Origin: Takakia lepidozioides
Taxonomy: Eukaryota > Streptophyta > Takakiopsida > Takakiales > Takakiaceae
Assembly (NCBI GenBank): GCA_030704615.1
Contig: CM060731.1
Span: forward strand, 51,150,001-51,214,000
Length of the DNA: 64,000 nt
Direction: 5' to 3'
The position numbers were made by a program, and so were the translations under genes. Positions 23,501-34,534 of the stretch are shown in pieces (position 1 is the first letter of the stretch; each line of letters begins with the position of its first letter). The notes beneath the pieces were generated by a model. That model searched no databases. It worked only from the letters and a program-made list of their open reading frames with translations, and was not told the origin of the DNA.

Positions 23501-24691
23501 TCAGCCCTTGCCACGTACAAAGGCAGTAGCAGTCCAGGGGGCAATGGTGACAGAGCGGCCGGGCACACCGGATTCTGGTATGCAGGTATGTGGGAGTTTA
23601 GATGGGGAGGAAGATGCAGATGGGGACAAAACAAACAAGCAGGTTGCTTTAATTTCTCCTGCTCACATGTTGAAGCCAAATGTCAGTTTACTTCCTGGAC
23701 CAACGAGGAAACATTTACTAATTCTGGACTTAAATGGTCTGTTATGTGAATCTTTTCATTCTGCTAATGGGCCTGCATCCCTTCCCAAAGGTTTTGTGGG
23801 GAAGATGTGTGGCAAGAAGATGGTAGTTTTGAGACCACGCTGTTATGACTTTTTGCAAAAGTGTTTTGAACACTTTGAGGTGGCGGTGTGGTCTTGTTGC
23901 CAAGCTCGCAACTTCTTCCCAATGGTGGACTATATTTTTGCAGCCCACACTAACCTGGTTTTCCAGTGAGATGCCCTTCACTGTGACGAGGATCCAGTCC
24001 TCCCATGCCGTAAGGGGTCTGATTCAAAGCCATTATATTTCAAGAACTTGTCTACAGTGTGGGCAGACTGGCCAGAATGGACTTATGAGGACACTGTTCT
24101 TGTTGACGACACACCAAGAAAGGCGGCAAACAATCCTCCCTTCAGTGGGATTTTTCCAGAGCCATGGAAGGTGCAACCAGATTCACCAACTGATGAGTAT
24201 CTAACAGAGGTGTTGTGGCCTTTCTTGTGGAAGGCATCGAAAGCTGCCAGTATTCCCAAGTTTTTGGAGTCTCAGCCTGTTTTCGGACAACAACCATACA
24301 ACATTGCTACTGTACCCTCTCTTTAACTCGCAAATGTTGAGTGTCCTAGTCGTGTGTATGTCATGGGTTTTCACATCGTGTTCTTTTTTGTGTGGAGTTG
24401 GGATCACAGTTCAGGGTGGGTGACGAGGTTCGGTTGTTGGATGTGAACTCCAAACGCAAGAAATGTGGAGTAGGGCTGATTGTTGCTCTTCAAGGTGCTG
24501 TGGTGGGTTACGGGTACCCTGCTGTGCCCCTTGATTATGCCTGTGTGTACATCAAAGAGGCATGTGTCAGTAACACCCCTCTACCATATGTGAATGGTGT
24601 TAGGAAACAGACCGAGTTGGGGCAGGTGGTTGGCCAGACAACACTTTGGAGTCTAAAGTTACTGAAACTTATGGAGCTGCGGAAGGGATAG
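20518..24691 (+). CDS. Multi-exon CACTA gene: transposase_24-like domain, coiled coil, FCP1-like segment, transposon tail exon
   Basis: Exon model by eye: 20518-20636 (starts MVKRKVFKVTVPLTEYEKF, donor GTGAGT), 20972-21021 (basic RPRKPRTPK), about 21070-21259 (acidic GSSEDDEDD), 21829-22785, 22910-22993, 23151 onward, and a last exon from about 24398 or 24410 to TAG 24691. Exon 21829-22785 has a Pro/Tyr/Gln-rich part, then a basic domain ending VWNKLVSYWQTEVFHKVSG with KKANGAILNPTKTGRGGK. That is the pattern of the plant Ptta/En/Spm transposase family (PF03004-like). Exon 23151 begins with a predicted coiled coil (MDGLDKLVESQGRDMAELKL), usual for this family, but runs straight into an FCP1-like phosphatase segment. 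The last exon (VGDEVRLLDVN, VPLDYACVYI, LGQVVGQTTLWSLKLL) resembles the C-terminal domain of these transposon proteins. A TAA at 24324-24326 ends the FCP1 frame, so joining to the last exon requires splicing. An in-frame TGA at 23967 suggests the chimera is not intact. Confidence 0.65.
23686..24326 (+). pseudogene. FCP1/NIF-like (HAD) phosphatase segment inside the CACTA gene
   Basis: After TRKHLLILDLNGLLCESFH (motif I position near 23727) the frame reads VVLRPRCYDFLQKCFEHFEV, VWSCC, MVDYIFA, then KPLYFKNLSTVW and VLVDDTPRKAANNP, ending FLESQPVFGQQPYN and a stop at 24324. This order matches the plant family of FCP1-homology-domain proteins of the HAD superfamily. Motif I is D-L-N-G rather than D-x-D, so the second Asp, the general acid/base of active HAD phosphatases, is replaced by Asn; this substitution also occurs in plant relatives as far as I recall. 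One TGA at 23967-23969 interrupts an otherwise continuous frame, just before DALHCDEDP. The segment has no introns and lies between transposon-type exons, so it looks like captured host coding sequence. Confidence 0.75.
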
Positions 24692-25139
24692 TCAGTATTG
24701 CACTGTTTAACAGAGTTCTTGATTCTAATAGCACTAGAACATACTAGCTATAACAATTCAGCCCATGTGTGGGCTTACTTGTTTTTGGCTGGGCCTTTTG
24801 AGGCATGGATTTTTTGACCTTGTGGTGTCCATTGGGATATTGGTCTCATTTGGATTTTTGTAATGTGATTTATAGGGCTTGTATTGCCCTGTACTTGACT
24901 ATTTTCATTCTCCTTGTGGTTGATAGTATGCAGGAGGGATCCATTCTGTTTTCATGTTGGAATTTCACCATGTAATGAAGATTTTAAATCATTTAATTCA
25001 CTTTCATTTTAAATAATAATATTAAAAATAATACCATTAAAAAAAATTCCAAGGCTGCAATCTCCCTGTTCTTTTAAATATTAAATGAAAACTAAAAATT
25101 AAAATATGAACATTAAAAATATAAACTATTTCGGAAAAC

Positions 25140-25848
25140 AATCTTGATGACACGTGGCATCACTCTTGCTCAAACCAGAACACGTGGCAGTATATGACAC
25201 GACATTCTTTATCCATATTTTCACCACGTGTAAACATTCGTAGTCATATATGCTAGTCATATATTTTGTCTGTGTGCCACATGTCACATCTCAAGTGCAA
25301 CAGGTGTTCCGCTAATATCTCTCCATGTAGACATCCCTGTAGTCATATAAGCGAGTCATGTAGTCACCACGTGTGAAATCTGCCATAGCACACGTGTCTC
25401 GCTAGCGCCTCTCCATGTAGGCATCACTGTGCAGACATGTAGTCATATGATCATGGCAAGAAGTCGTGACATGTCAAATTCGCAGTGGCGCACGTGTCCA
25501 TCCGTCGCCTCTCCATGTAGGCATCATTTTGCAGTCATATAGTCATATGATCCCCTGACGAATGCATGACGTGTCGCTTGTGCAGTGGCGCACGTGTCCC
25601 GCTGAAGCCTCTCCGTGTAGGCAGCACTCAACAGACAATGTAGTCATATAGTTGTGACTGCAACCCTCTCTGCAGCAGGACTCCAGGTGCCACGCAAGCA
25701 GTCATGGATATGACTTGCAAAACGCAGTCCTAAAGACTAGTCGCTATGACAGGGCTTTTTTCACTACAGAGTGATGTAGTCATGAACGCATATAAGACTG
25801 AAAAAATAGTCATATGTGAAGTCATAAAAATGCTCATCTGTTGTAGTG
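25140..25848. repeat. CACTA right subterminal repeat region
   Basis: Several diverged copies of a ~110-bp unit containing CACGTGTC, CTCTCCATGTAGGCATCA and GTAGTCATAT appear in a row, most clearly near 25320, 25405, 25520 and 25605. The region leads into the CACTACA-type terminus. Repeats of this kind near the ends of En/Spm elements are transposase-binding sites (family knowledge). Confidence 0.6.
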
Positions 25849-26019
25849 ATCCTTGCGGCTTTGCGGAAAGAATTTACAGGGCATGAGATCACAATTGAAG
25901 AGGCTACGGTATTTGCATCAACTATTGGTAAGAATGAGAGCACACCTTTGCAGATACAACAGACGTTTTTCAACTGGGTATATCGTAAACGTGCACAGGA
26001 ACACGCCCTTCGCAGGTAA
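25828..26019 (+). other. Unrecognised open frame with a possible splice donor
   Basis: A 63-codon frame without a start ATG reads LRKEFTGHEITIEEATVF, then ASTIGKNESTPL and FFNWVYRKRAQEHALRR. It has protein-like composition: a mix of charged and hydrophobic residues and no low complexity. It ends at TAA 26017-26019, immediately overlapping a good donor (CAG/GTAAAT at 26015). It starts at the right CACTA terminus, so it may be an exon interrupted by the transposon or a fragment of another element. I do not recognise the family. Confidence 0.3.
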
Positions 26020-26235
26020 ATACCACTCCACTTGTGTACATATAATGAGGCAGAAGCATGCTACAGTGGCTCACTTTGCGAAATTTTTGTCCAGTTTAAA
26101 CTAGTCTACTTTCATTTATATCTTTTTTTATAAGAACTTTAAATTAGGTGTTGCAATTTATTTTTGTTGTCAACTCAATTTGAGATCACCCAAAAATTGG
26201 TTTCCAAACAAAGCTCCAAGGGTGGATCACCATCT

Positions 26236-27060
26236 GGGAAGCTGCAGCTCACTCCAGAACAACGAGAAAAGCGCAGGTAGGAGATTGGAGAACGTAAGAA
26301 AGTTACTGCATGTTGGAATTGTGGGGAGATCGGACACTGGGGAAAAGAATGTACCAAGGAGATGAGAGCTGAACCGAAGAAAGAGGAATCAAAAGGGCCA
26401 TCTGGTGGAAAGACTCTCCGAGCCTTCATGGCCTCTGCTTCGGCGCCCTGCTCTGAAAATTGGTATGTTGACAGTTGTTGCTCGCAACACATGACTCAAA
26501 CCAGAGAGTGGTTTTCTACCTATCGTGACATCTCAAGCGAGAAGCAGCCGGTAGAAGGAATTGGAGGAGTGGTACTTGCCCAAGGAGTTGGTGACATAGC
26601 ATTCACAACCTGGGTCGACGGGTAGGAGCATCACGGTGTCTTGAAGGACGTTGTTCACGTTCCAAAATTGGGTCGAAACTAGTTCTCAACCTCTTGAGGG
26701 GTTCATCGCGATATACTTCACACCCAAGGTGGTTGCAACTTGATGGCTGGAGGGGAGGTTGTAATGCGTGGCATTGAGGAGTGCGGTATTTACAGGCTCC
26801 TTATCTCTGTCGTCTTGCCATCAGAATCCAGCAACCATAGTGCTTTCTCGGCCAAGGTGATTGGAGTGCAGACAAAAAAGGATAGCACCCAGAATATTGA
26901 TATCTGGGATTTGCGACTTGGTCACGTTCATCATCAGATGATCAGAGATATGGAGGCTAAGGACATGGTTGATGGGCTGATTATCAGTGGTAGAAGCCAA
27001 AATCCATCATTTTGCATTGGTTGTGCATATGGAAAGATCATCGTGAGAAAGCTGAGATGA
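26236..27060 (+). pseudogene. Copia gag C-terminus, protease and GAG-pre-integrase region
   Basis: In one frame: LTPEQREKRR, a TAG at 26278-26280, then CWNCGEIGHWGKEC, an intact CX2CX4HX4C zinc knuckle. The protease region follows with WYVDSCCSQHMT at the active site, where the family usually has D-S-G-A/C-S, so the catalytic Gly is Cys here. A TAG at about 26623 interrupts the protease region. The GAG-pre-integrase domain is readable as IWDLRLGHVHHQMI. The frame ends at 27058-27060 and the coding continues in a different frame, so there is also a frameshift. Two nonsense codons and a frameshift mean this part is dead as it stands. Confidence 0.8.
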
Positions 27061-29681
27061 TTGGTGACTTGGTCCACTGTGACTTGTGCGGACCCATCAA
27101 CGTTCCTACAGTAAGTGGGGCTAAGTATTTTGCCCTATTTAAGGACGATCACTCTGGCTTTCGGGTCATCTACTGTATTAAGAAAAAAACAGCGATAACA
27201 ACTCTCGAGTGCCTGCGTCGGTTCCTAGGACAGATGATACGAGAAACTGGGCATACCATAAAGATCCTCAGGTCTGATCGTGGTATGGAGTTTTGCAACG
27301 CTCAGTTTGAAGAGTTCTTGGCTGCAAAGAATGTCAAGCACAAGGTGACATGTGCTTACACCCCAAAACAAAATGGGGTGGCTGAAAGAGACAACCGCAC
27401 CATCATTGAGTCAGCACGCAGCATGATCTATGCAAGCGATGTTCATCCACGCTTCTGGGGCGAAGCTGCTCACACAGCTGTCTACTTGCTTAATCACACT
27501 GGTTCACGTCAGCTTCCCAACTCCACGACCCCTTATCAGATGTGGTACTGGGTCAAACCTTCAGTAGCCCATGTGCATGTATTTGGTTCCAGTGCATATG
27601 TCTATATTCCTTCTGAGTTACGTAAGAAAATGAATCGGAAAAGTAAGCACTGCATACTCATGGGCTACAGTGAGACAAGTAAAGCCTACAGGCTGTGGGA
27701 CAATGTTTCTCGTCGCATCATTGAAAGCCGGGATGTATTTTTTGACGAGCTAAATTTGAATGGAGGTGACCGATCTGACCCACCAGTTGACAGCTCCATT
27801 GTTCACTTGAGTGACCGCGTTTTTGATCTGCCAGCTCAAGCAGTGGGAGTGCGCGCTGGAGCCTTGCTCCATGTTGCTGCTGAGGTGGTACCTATGGAAG
27901 ACTTTCCTCTTGTCGTCGAGCTCGGCATCCCCGAGAGCCCGGAGTGGCTTACACCACCCGATGTCACCACCTCTGGCGATGATGAGCTTTGCCACGAGGC
28001 ACCAGTGAGCATTGATGCACCCGAGGCTGCCATCACCGGTGAACCCAACATCACTCTCGAGCGTGATGCTCGCTCTCGCCACCCCCCCTCCCGTTTTGGC
28101 GATTGGGTGGTCCTTGTTGGAAAAGGGAGCTACACATGTAATGTTGCCACTACATCTGGTAACGTCCTTGATGAACCCCTGACCGTTGACGAGACCCTCA
28201 CCTCCCCAGAACGCAATGAGTGGATTTGTGCAATGCAAGATGAATATAATTCCCTGCTTGAGAACGAGACTTGGATCTTACAAGATTTACCCAAAGGCCG
28301 CAAGGTTGTTCGCTCTAAGTGGGTTTTCAAAGTGAAGCTTGGCGCTGATGGTAGTGTTGCTCGATTCAAGGCCAGGCTGGTGGCCAAAGGCTTCACTCAA
28401 AAGGAAGGTTTGGACTATACTGAGACTTTTAGTCCAGTTGTCAAGTTTGATTCTATCCGCACCATCCTTTCTCTCGCAGCAGCAGAAGACATGGATATTA
28501 CTCAATTTGATGTACGTACAGCTTTCCTGTATGGAGAAATTGATGAAGAAATTTATTTGGAGCAACCTGCTGGCTTCACCGATGAGGAGCATCCGCATAA
28601 AGTTTGCAGGCTGGTGAAGGCCATTTACGGCCTCAAGCAATCTTCGAGAGTGTGGAATCGCAAGTTCAACCATTTTTTTCCTACGCACAGCCTGATTCCA
28701 TCCACCGCCGACCCTTGTGTGTACGTGAGCAACACCGATCCCCGTTTAATCTTGTGCATTTCGGTGGATGATGGCCTTGCATGCAGCGTTCAAACCCACA
28801 TGATCACGCAAGTCCTCAGCGAGATGAAAGGTGCTTTTAGCATCACTGAGGGTCATCCCGAAATGTATGTGGGGTTGCACATCACACGTGATCATGTCTT
28901 TCGCTCCATCCAGCATGACCAACACCGGTACATTGAACGTGTTGTGAAGAAGTTTGGGCTTGAGCATGCTTCCCCACTCTCCATCCCAGCTGATCCCCAC
29001 TACTCGGCCGAATTTCTCTCTGCTCAGAATGAGCCATGTGAGACCAATTTTCCTTATCGCAACTGCATTGGCAGTTTGCAGTTTGCTAGCACCGGCTCTT
29101 GGATTGACGTGAGTTATTCTGTTAGCCATGCAACCCAATTCTGTGAGACACCCAAAGCACCCCATGTTGGAGCTGTGTGCCGCATCCTCAAGTATTTCCA
29201 CGGCTCTCCAAGTGTGCGCATCACCTACAGTGCTCAATCTAGTTTGGCCAATCAGCTTGTTGGTTACTGTGATGCTGACTACGCAGCTGATATTCAAGAC
29301 CGGAAGAGTAGATCTGGATATGTGTTAATGCTCAATGGAGGGCCTGTTTCATGGGGAAGTCGCAAACAAACTTGTACTGCTACCAGTACAACGGAAGCTG
29401 AATATATTGCCGCTCACCTTGCCTGCCAAGAGATCATCTGGCTCCGCCGTCTCTTGCATGACATGTGTTATGTTCAAACCGGTCATACTATCATCAGGCT
29501 GCCATTCGGCTTGTCCGGAATCCTGAGTTCCATAAACGGACCAAACATATTGATGTCAAATTCCACAAAATTCGTGAAGCCAAGGCCAATGGGGAGATTC
29601 ACATCACATACATCAACACCACAGACAACGTGGTTGATGTACTCACCAAGGCTCTCCCCCGTGACAAATTTTGCTGAATGA
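27012..29681 (+). pseudogene. Copia pol: integrase, reverse transcriptase, RNase H
   Basis: A long frame of about 890 codons. The integrase core has D in LVHCDLCGP, D in LRSDRGMEF and E in QNGVAERDNR (D-D-E complete). The linker (about residues 255-370) is followed by RT: VRSKWVFKVKLGADGSVARF, FDVRTAFLYGEIDEEIY, and LCISVDDG, corresponding to the YVDD box. RNase H has YCDADYAAD and TSTTEAEY. Near 29490 the frame shifts: the C-terminal AAIRLVRNPEFHKRTKHID and NVVDVLTKALPRD are read in the +1 frame (29465-29677). The polyprotein is thus nearly intact except for its ends. It would normally be made with gag as one polyprotein in the cytoplasm. Confidence 0.9.
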
Positions 29682-30045
29682 AGATTATGCTTGGCCTTAC
29701 TGACGTCGTCATCAGTCCATCAACCTCATCCCGAGTGGGAGTGTAGTAGTAATATATCTAGGTTCTTATACGGTATGAGGTTAGTTGCTCTATACATGTT
29801 CTTGATATATACAGTTCTTGATACGTTAGGGAACGATTAGTTATTACATGCAAGCATCCCTGCAGCCAGGATGCATGAAAGCTTGGCAATGGTGTGACTA
29901 CTTATATAGTCCAGTGGCAGAATGCGTACATATGCTGGAGTTGCAGTAAGTTAGTGTATGAGGCAATCACGGAGGTTTTTGCTGTGTAGTGCAATCTGAG
30001 ATCTACAACTAATACATTCTCTTTTATCAGTTCTGTGAGTCAACA

Positions 30046-31279
30046 TCTTGTGTAAGTGATTGCTTTGCTCAAATAGTTACTGTAGATCAAAATATCATCT
30101 AAAAAGACTACCACAAATCTATCTAAGAATGGGCGGAAGATATCATTCATGAGGCCTATGAATGTGGCTTGGGCATTGGTGAGACCAAATGACATAACCA
30201 TGTATTCAAAATGTCCATACCTAGTGCGGAAAGCGGTCTTATATACATCTTCATCAGCGACTCAAATTTGGTTGTATCCACTCATCAAATCAAGTTTCGT
30301 AAAGTATTTTGCTCCTCGCAGTTGGTCAAATAGATCGTCTATGCGTGGTAATGGGTACTTGTTATTCATTGTCTGCTGGTTGAGTGCTCAATAATCAATG
30401 CACATGCACATTGCTCCTTTTGTTTTCTTCATAAACAACACCGGCGCTCCATACGGCGTTTTATAAAGTCTTTTGATAGTAGGTCCTCGACTTGAGCCTT
30501 ACATTCTTCCAATTCGTTTGGTGCTAATTGATAAGGGACTTTACAAGAAGGAATACTACTTGGGACAACCTCAATCTTATGATCTACTCTTCTATTTGGC
30601 GGAAGCCGTGCTGATAGGTCATCTGGAAATACATCTTTGAACTCTTCCAATACACTCTGTAATTCTATAGGGACCTCACTCATGTTTTTTTTTGGATTTT
30701 CCACGTCTCTTATTAAACCTACAAATAATACATCTTTCTTATATATAGCTATAGTACCTATAATAAATGATGGTAGGTTTCGATATGGTGTTCTCACTTG
30801 ATCTTCCCATATTTCCAATTCTGGGTTTTGACTATTTTTCGACGTAAATCAACATCGGGGTTATGAGATTCCATCCAAGATATGCTTAATATTACGTCAT
30901 ATCGAGCCAGTCTGACCACTCGTCATTCTAAGATTTCTCTATATTTACCGATCGACAACCCTATGCTTTTAGGTAGTGTCTCAATGGCCCGTGTATGTCC
31001 ATTTGACATTTCTACTTCCTCTCTTTCATCCTTTTCTAAGGGGAGTCCTAGTTTCAAGGTAGGTTTTCTAGATAAGAAGTTTTATGTTGCCTCAGGGTCT
31101 ATCAACACTCTCATATGAATACCTTCTAAGGTTCCGTCTGCCACAATTAACTGCGTCTCTTTCTTGCCCACATGATTGATCTGTCTCTTCTCCTTGTAGG
31201 GCCCCTCGCATTTTCTTTTTTTTGTAGAACCAGTAAGATCGCGAAGTTTGCTTACTGGTTGTCCTCGTTTTCCGCTCAT
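30046..31279 (-). pseudogene. Gypsy C protease and partial reverse transcriptase
   Basis: The protease active-site region reads VLIDPEAT where gypsy proteases have D-S/T-G-A, so the catalytic triplet is altered. RT begins with VDHKIEVVPSSIPSCKVPY and DLLSKDFIKR (30429-30640). It continues in shifted frames as [36 protein letters not shown] and the catalytic FLDDILIYS (near 30075-30110). In-frame stops and a frameshift separate these blocks. Confidence 0.8.
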
Positions 31280-31389
31280 TGCGATGTTTGTTATCTTCTC
31301 CTCTCCTTAGACTGTTAAGAGGTTTTCGATAAGTTTGTCGATTGTATCTTCCACTTCGGCAGTTGGCCGCAAGATGTCCGTATTTTCCA

Positions 31390-32324
31390 CAGTTGTAACA
31401 TTGTCTGGTTTCCTTTTATCCTTCTGTTTGTGAGAATATCGAGGAGGTCACATCCTCGTCATTCAAATTCATTCGCCGTTGTGTGTTATCTTTCCCATAT
31501 CTGATTCCCGGCCTATTTCTTTGAGAGTATTGGGAGTTATCCCGTCTTCGAAGATTTCCAAGCTCTATAGGCGTTTGGTCCGTACTGGGTCAATGGAACG
31601 TGTATACATTCGTCGTATCTTGGTAGCATCCCTTCAATCTTTTGGGCTAATGAAATTGTTTCGTGGACATCAACCGGGTTGTGTAAAATTACATCTCCTT
31701 GAATTTTCTTCTTCAATCCTCTTATGAAGTTGTCTAATGCTTCTGCAGGACTCATGTTTTCGATTTGGACCTTAAATCTTCAATGTAATTTTGCACACTC
31801 CCGCGTTGTTCCAAATTCCATAATTTCATTCGAGCAGTTGTAACAACATCTACTGCCTTGAATTGTTGGAGCAGTCCTGCTTTCAAGGTGCTCCATAATA
31901 AATGTTCTCTTTTTGCAATCTATCTTCTCTCCCATGTCTGTAACCATGTTGAAGCATTGTCGTGTAGAAAAGATCGTATGAACATTCCGTGGTCTAAATC
32001 GCTTGATGTAGGGAAATATGACAGATGTATCTCCATTCGATAAATCCATCCTTCTAGCACTCTCATGGTGCGACTTCCTTTATACGGCTTGACCTTGCAC
32101 GTCTCGGTCATCTTTTGCAGTAACGTATCCGACCTACCAGCAACCAGTCCCGGGGCGGTTGATTGTCTCACTTGTTTAAGCTCCTCCATCAACACGTTAT
32201 TTTGTTGTTGGGTCGTGACAAGAGCATTCTGCAATTTGTGTAAGCACTCCATTATCCACTCCATCTGATCATTGGCTTGACGAGTAGTGTGTGCATTGTC
32301 CACTATTTCTTCATTGTCTGCCAT
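31390..32324 (-). pseudogene. Gypsy C gag and nucleocapsid
   Basis: Translation begins MADNEEIVDNAHTTRQ at 32324 and contains a helical coiled N-terminus. Then comes the gag core (VKPYKGSRTMRVLEGWIYRM, HDNASTWLQTWERR) to a stop at about 31920. The gag core continues in another frame (VDVVTTARMKLWNLEQRGSV near 31800-31860). A third frame follows (31537-31755: ALDNFIRGLKKKIQGDVIL). A complete zinc knuckle CYNCGKYGHLAANC lies at 31356-31410. At least two frame changes make it non-functional. Confidence 0.75.
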
Positions 32325-33439
32325 CTTGCCCCACTACTCCTTCCTTCGTGGTGTTTGTTTTCTAAGATTAATGTATACTATATCTATTCTCTTATCCTAA
32401 TATAGTATGTAAATAGTACAATCCCAAACCATCCCGTACGTGACTATTGGTAATACAAAAAGGACGTTTGAACTCATGACATGGTTCATGAATTCTACTC
32501 CAAATTCTGCAACTAAAAATCTTACAAGATGATGTTTGTCGATGGCGCGCACATTGATACTAAATACATTTAGCGGTAGAAAATTAAGCGAAAAATATGT
32601 ACCTCGATCCATGAACTGTGTATATACATATATGTATACTTTTTAATTTCTAATTATAGGAAAGACGACATATCATCGGTTTTGTAACATTTCTTGATAT
32701 TGTTTCTCTCCAAATCTCTGTACTATCATATCTCTAATTTCTGCCTTACGACGACATATAATTTTAAACTCACACTCTGAAGGAAAATCACGGAAAGAGG
32801 GTTGATTTAAGTCCATAAATTTTTTATTCTATCGTTATGATGCACCATCACTACTATCCATTCAACACTTAAAAATATTAACAACAAAAATTTCTTTAAA
32901 AAAACATCTTAATCGAATGCTCCTAAAGAGGGTATTCACTCCCAACTTCAAGAAAGACTAGGCTCTGATACCATTATAACACCCATGATCTACACAAACT
33001 AGAATAGAAGTACTTCTTAACTTTTTCCCAAAACAACTCGATGCCTTCTAGGCTTTCATTGCATGTTTATATACCCTTCACAATATGATTATTTTAAAAT
33101 TTTGATTTGAGAGCCTCAAGTCAAAACTTCCTAAAGTCAACCTTCTTAGGTTTGACATATTCTCTACAAGATGACTTTATCAAACATTTGACCTACTCTC
33201 CATAATATAAATATCTTATAGGTTTGACTTGAGAGCCTCAAGTGAAACTTCCTTAAGTCAAACTTCCTAGGAACATTTCTAGTTATTTTGGAAATTTCTA
33301 GTCTCCATCTAGAACCTTCTAGATTATACTCTGTTACAGATGCATTGTGAAAAGAATTTGTGTAATCTCGAACATAATTATGACTATAATTGGTGAAAAA
33401 TATACGTTGAGATGTCGTCGGGATATGGAATTGCAGAGT

Positions 33440-34110
33440 CTACGTCGGACCCTATAGTTGCAGCAACATCCAAACAAGGTGAACACAGTCATAAAGCCAC
33501 ATGCACCTTACGTTTTGATTGTTGATAAACTAAAAGTTTTTCTCCAAACTATTCAAAATCTAAAAGTCCCCGTAGGGTACGCATCTGCATTCAAAAAATA
33601 CATCATAAGTATGAAACTAGGTTCTTTGAAAAACCATGATTATCATGTGTTTATGCAGTAGGTTTTGCCCATTGCACTTCGTGGGTTGATGGCCAATGGA
33701 CCCCGGAAAGCCGTAATGCGCATGTCCCGTGTGTTTAGAAAACTCTGTAAGAAGTGGTTGCTCCTGCAGAGCACAACGAACTGAAACAAGAAATGACTAT
33801 CACTCTTTATCTTCTTGATAAAGAGTTTACATCCAGTTTTCTGATGTTATGACCCATCTTCACATCCACCTAGTGAACGAGTTAGATTTGTGTGGTCCTG
33901 TCGGCACTCGGTGGATGTACCTACCCCCCTTCAAATTGAAGAGACCTTGAGTACAGCTGATCCGATGCAAGGTGAGGCGATTGAAGTAACGGCGGAGGAG
34001 CATGCTTCATTGTTTCAGTCTATTGGGACTGATTCTGGTTATGAGGGCGATGAATTTTGGGATGAAGCAACAATGAAGAAGATGAAGACAACCACTAGTA
34101 TCAGTTGGAT
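33440..34110 (+). pseudogene. Relic of a CACTA TNP2-type gene (DUF4218 region)
   Basis: The frame 33458-33661 (NLKVPVGYASAFKKYI, GSLKNHDYHVFMQ) continues past a TAG into VLPIALRGLMANGPRKAVM and RMSRVFRKLC. It then resumes after a frameshift as THLHIHLVNELDLCGPVGTR WMY near 33850-33915. This is the order of the DUF4218 region that follows the transposase domain in plant En/Spm TNP2 proteins. A short acidic frame (33925-34110) may be its tail. The upstream transposase domain is absent, and the fragment is unrelated in position to the CACTA element at 20-26 kb. Confidence 0.7.
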
Positions 34111-34534
34111 GATGTTGATTAAATCCTCCCGACACTTTATGAAGATTCATAGAATCATGAATGTGTGCACATAACGACCATTGAGGTTAGATTGGGACCT
34201 GTGTTGACACCAATATAAGTGGATTGCCTGCAGGTCTGTAGGCTTTGAGAAAAGGCAGGAAGTCCAAATTCACGGCATCCCCTACACATTGTAGTATTGT
34301 GAACTATCCATAGGGTTATTTTGTGAACAGAGTGTGGGCATGATTGTAAAGATTCATCATAGTGAGGACAATTTCTGCTCCCAAAAGCTTGGTGGAATGT
34401 GAGAGGGGCAAGTCGTGCTGGCATGGGATAGTAGGGCTCATAAGTACTTTTGAATAGACCCCGAATTGTAGGTTTATGATTTGTGGAGCAACAGTCCATG
34501 AGTCATGTGGGTAACACACCACTCTTATGTGTTT

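Larger units (their letters stand above)
19954..25848 (+). mobile_element. CACTA-like DNA transposon carrying a chimeric gene
   Basis: The right end at 25848 reads, on the reverse strand, CACTACAACAGATGAGC. A candidate left end CACTTGTTCATATTATGA starts at 19954. Both subterminal regions are rich in TAGTCATAT/ATGACTA strings (about 19990-20100 and 25230-25830), as expected for En/Spm-type subterminal binding repeats. The enclosed gene has En/Spm-type domains. The left terminus and a matching 3-bp target duplication could not be confirmed, so the exact boundaries are provisional. The element cuts off gypsy A on its left. Confidence 0.55.
26180..30045 (+). mobile_element. 5'-truncated Ty1/copia retrotransposon with 3' LTR
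   Basis: Copia order is complete from the nucleocapsid zinc knuckle through protease, integrase, RT and RNase H. After the pol end comes a purine-rich tract GAGTGGGAG at 29733-29741. A 3' LTR of about 304 bp follows, starting TGTAGTAG at 29742 and ending CAACA at 30045. No 5' LTR matching this sequence is present upstream of 26180, so the element is 5'-truncated or its start was lost. The LTR directly abuts a broken gypsy RT (element C, minus strand), so the copia probably inserted into, or is recombined with, that element. Confidence 0.85.
30046..33338 (-). mobile_element. Truncated Ty3/gypsy retroelement C
   Basis: On the minus strand the element runs LTR (about 33338 to 32974, starting TGTAACAGAG), a primer-binding site TGGTATCAGAGCC complementary to initiator tRNA-Met (32961-32973), gag, zinc knuckle, protease and RT. 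It stops within RT at about 30046, where the copia LTR begins. The rest of RT, RNase H, integrase and the 3' LTR are missing from the window. Coding is broken by stops and frameshifts. Confidence 0.85.
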
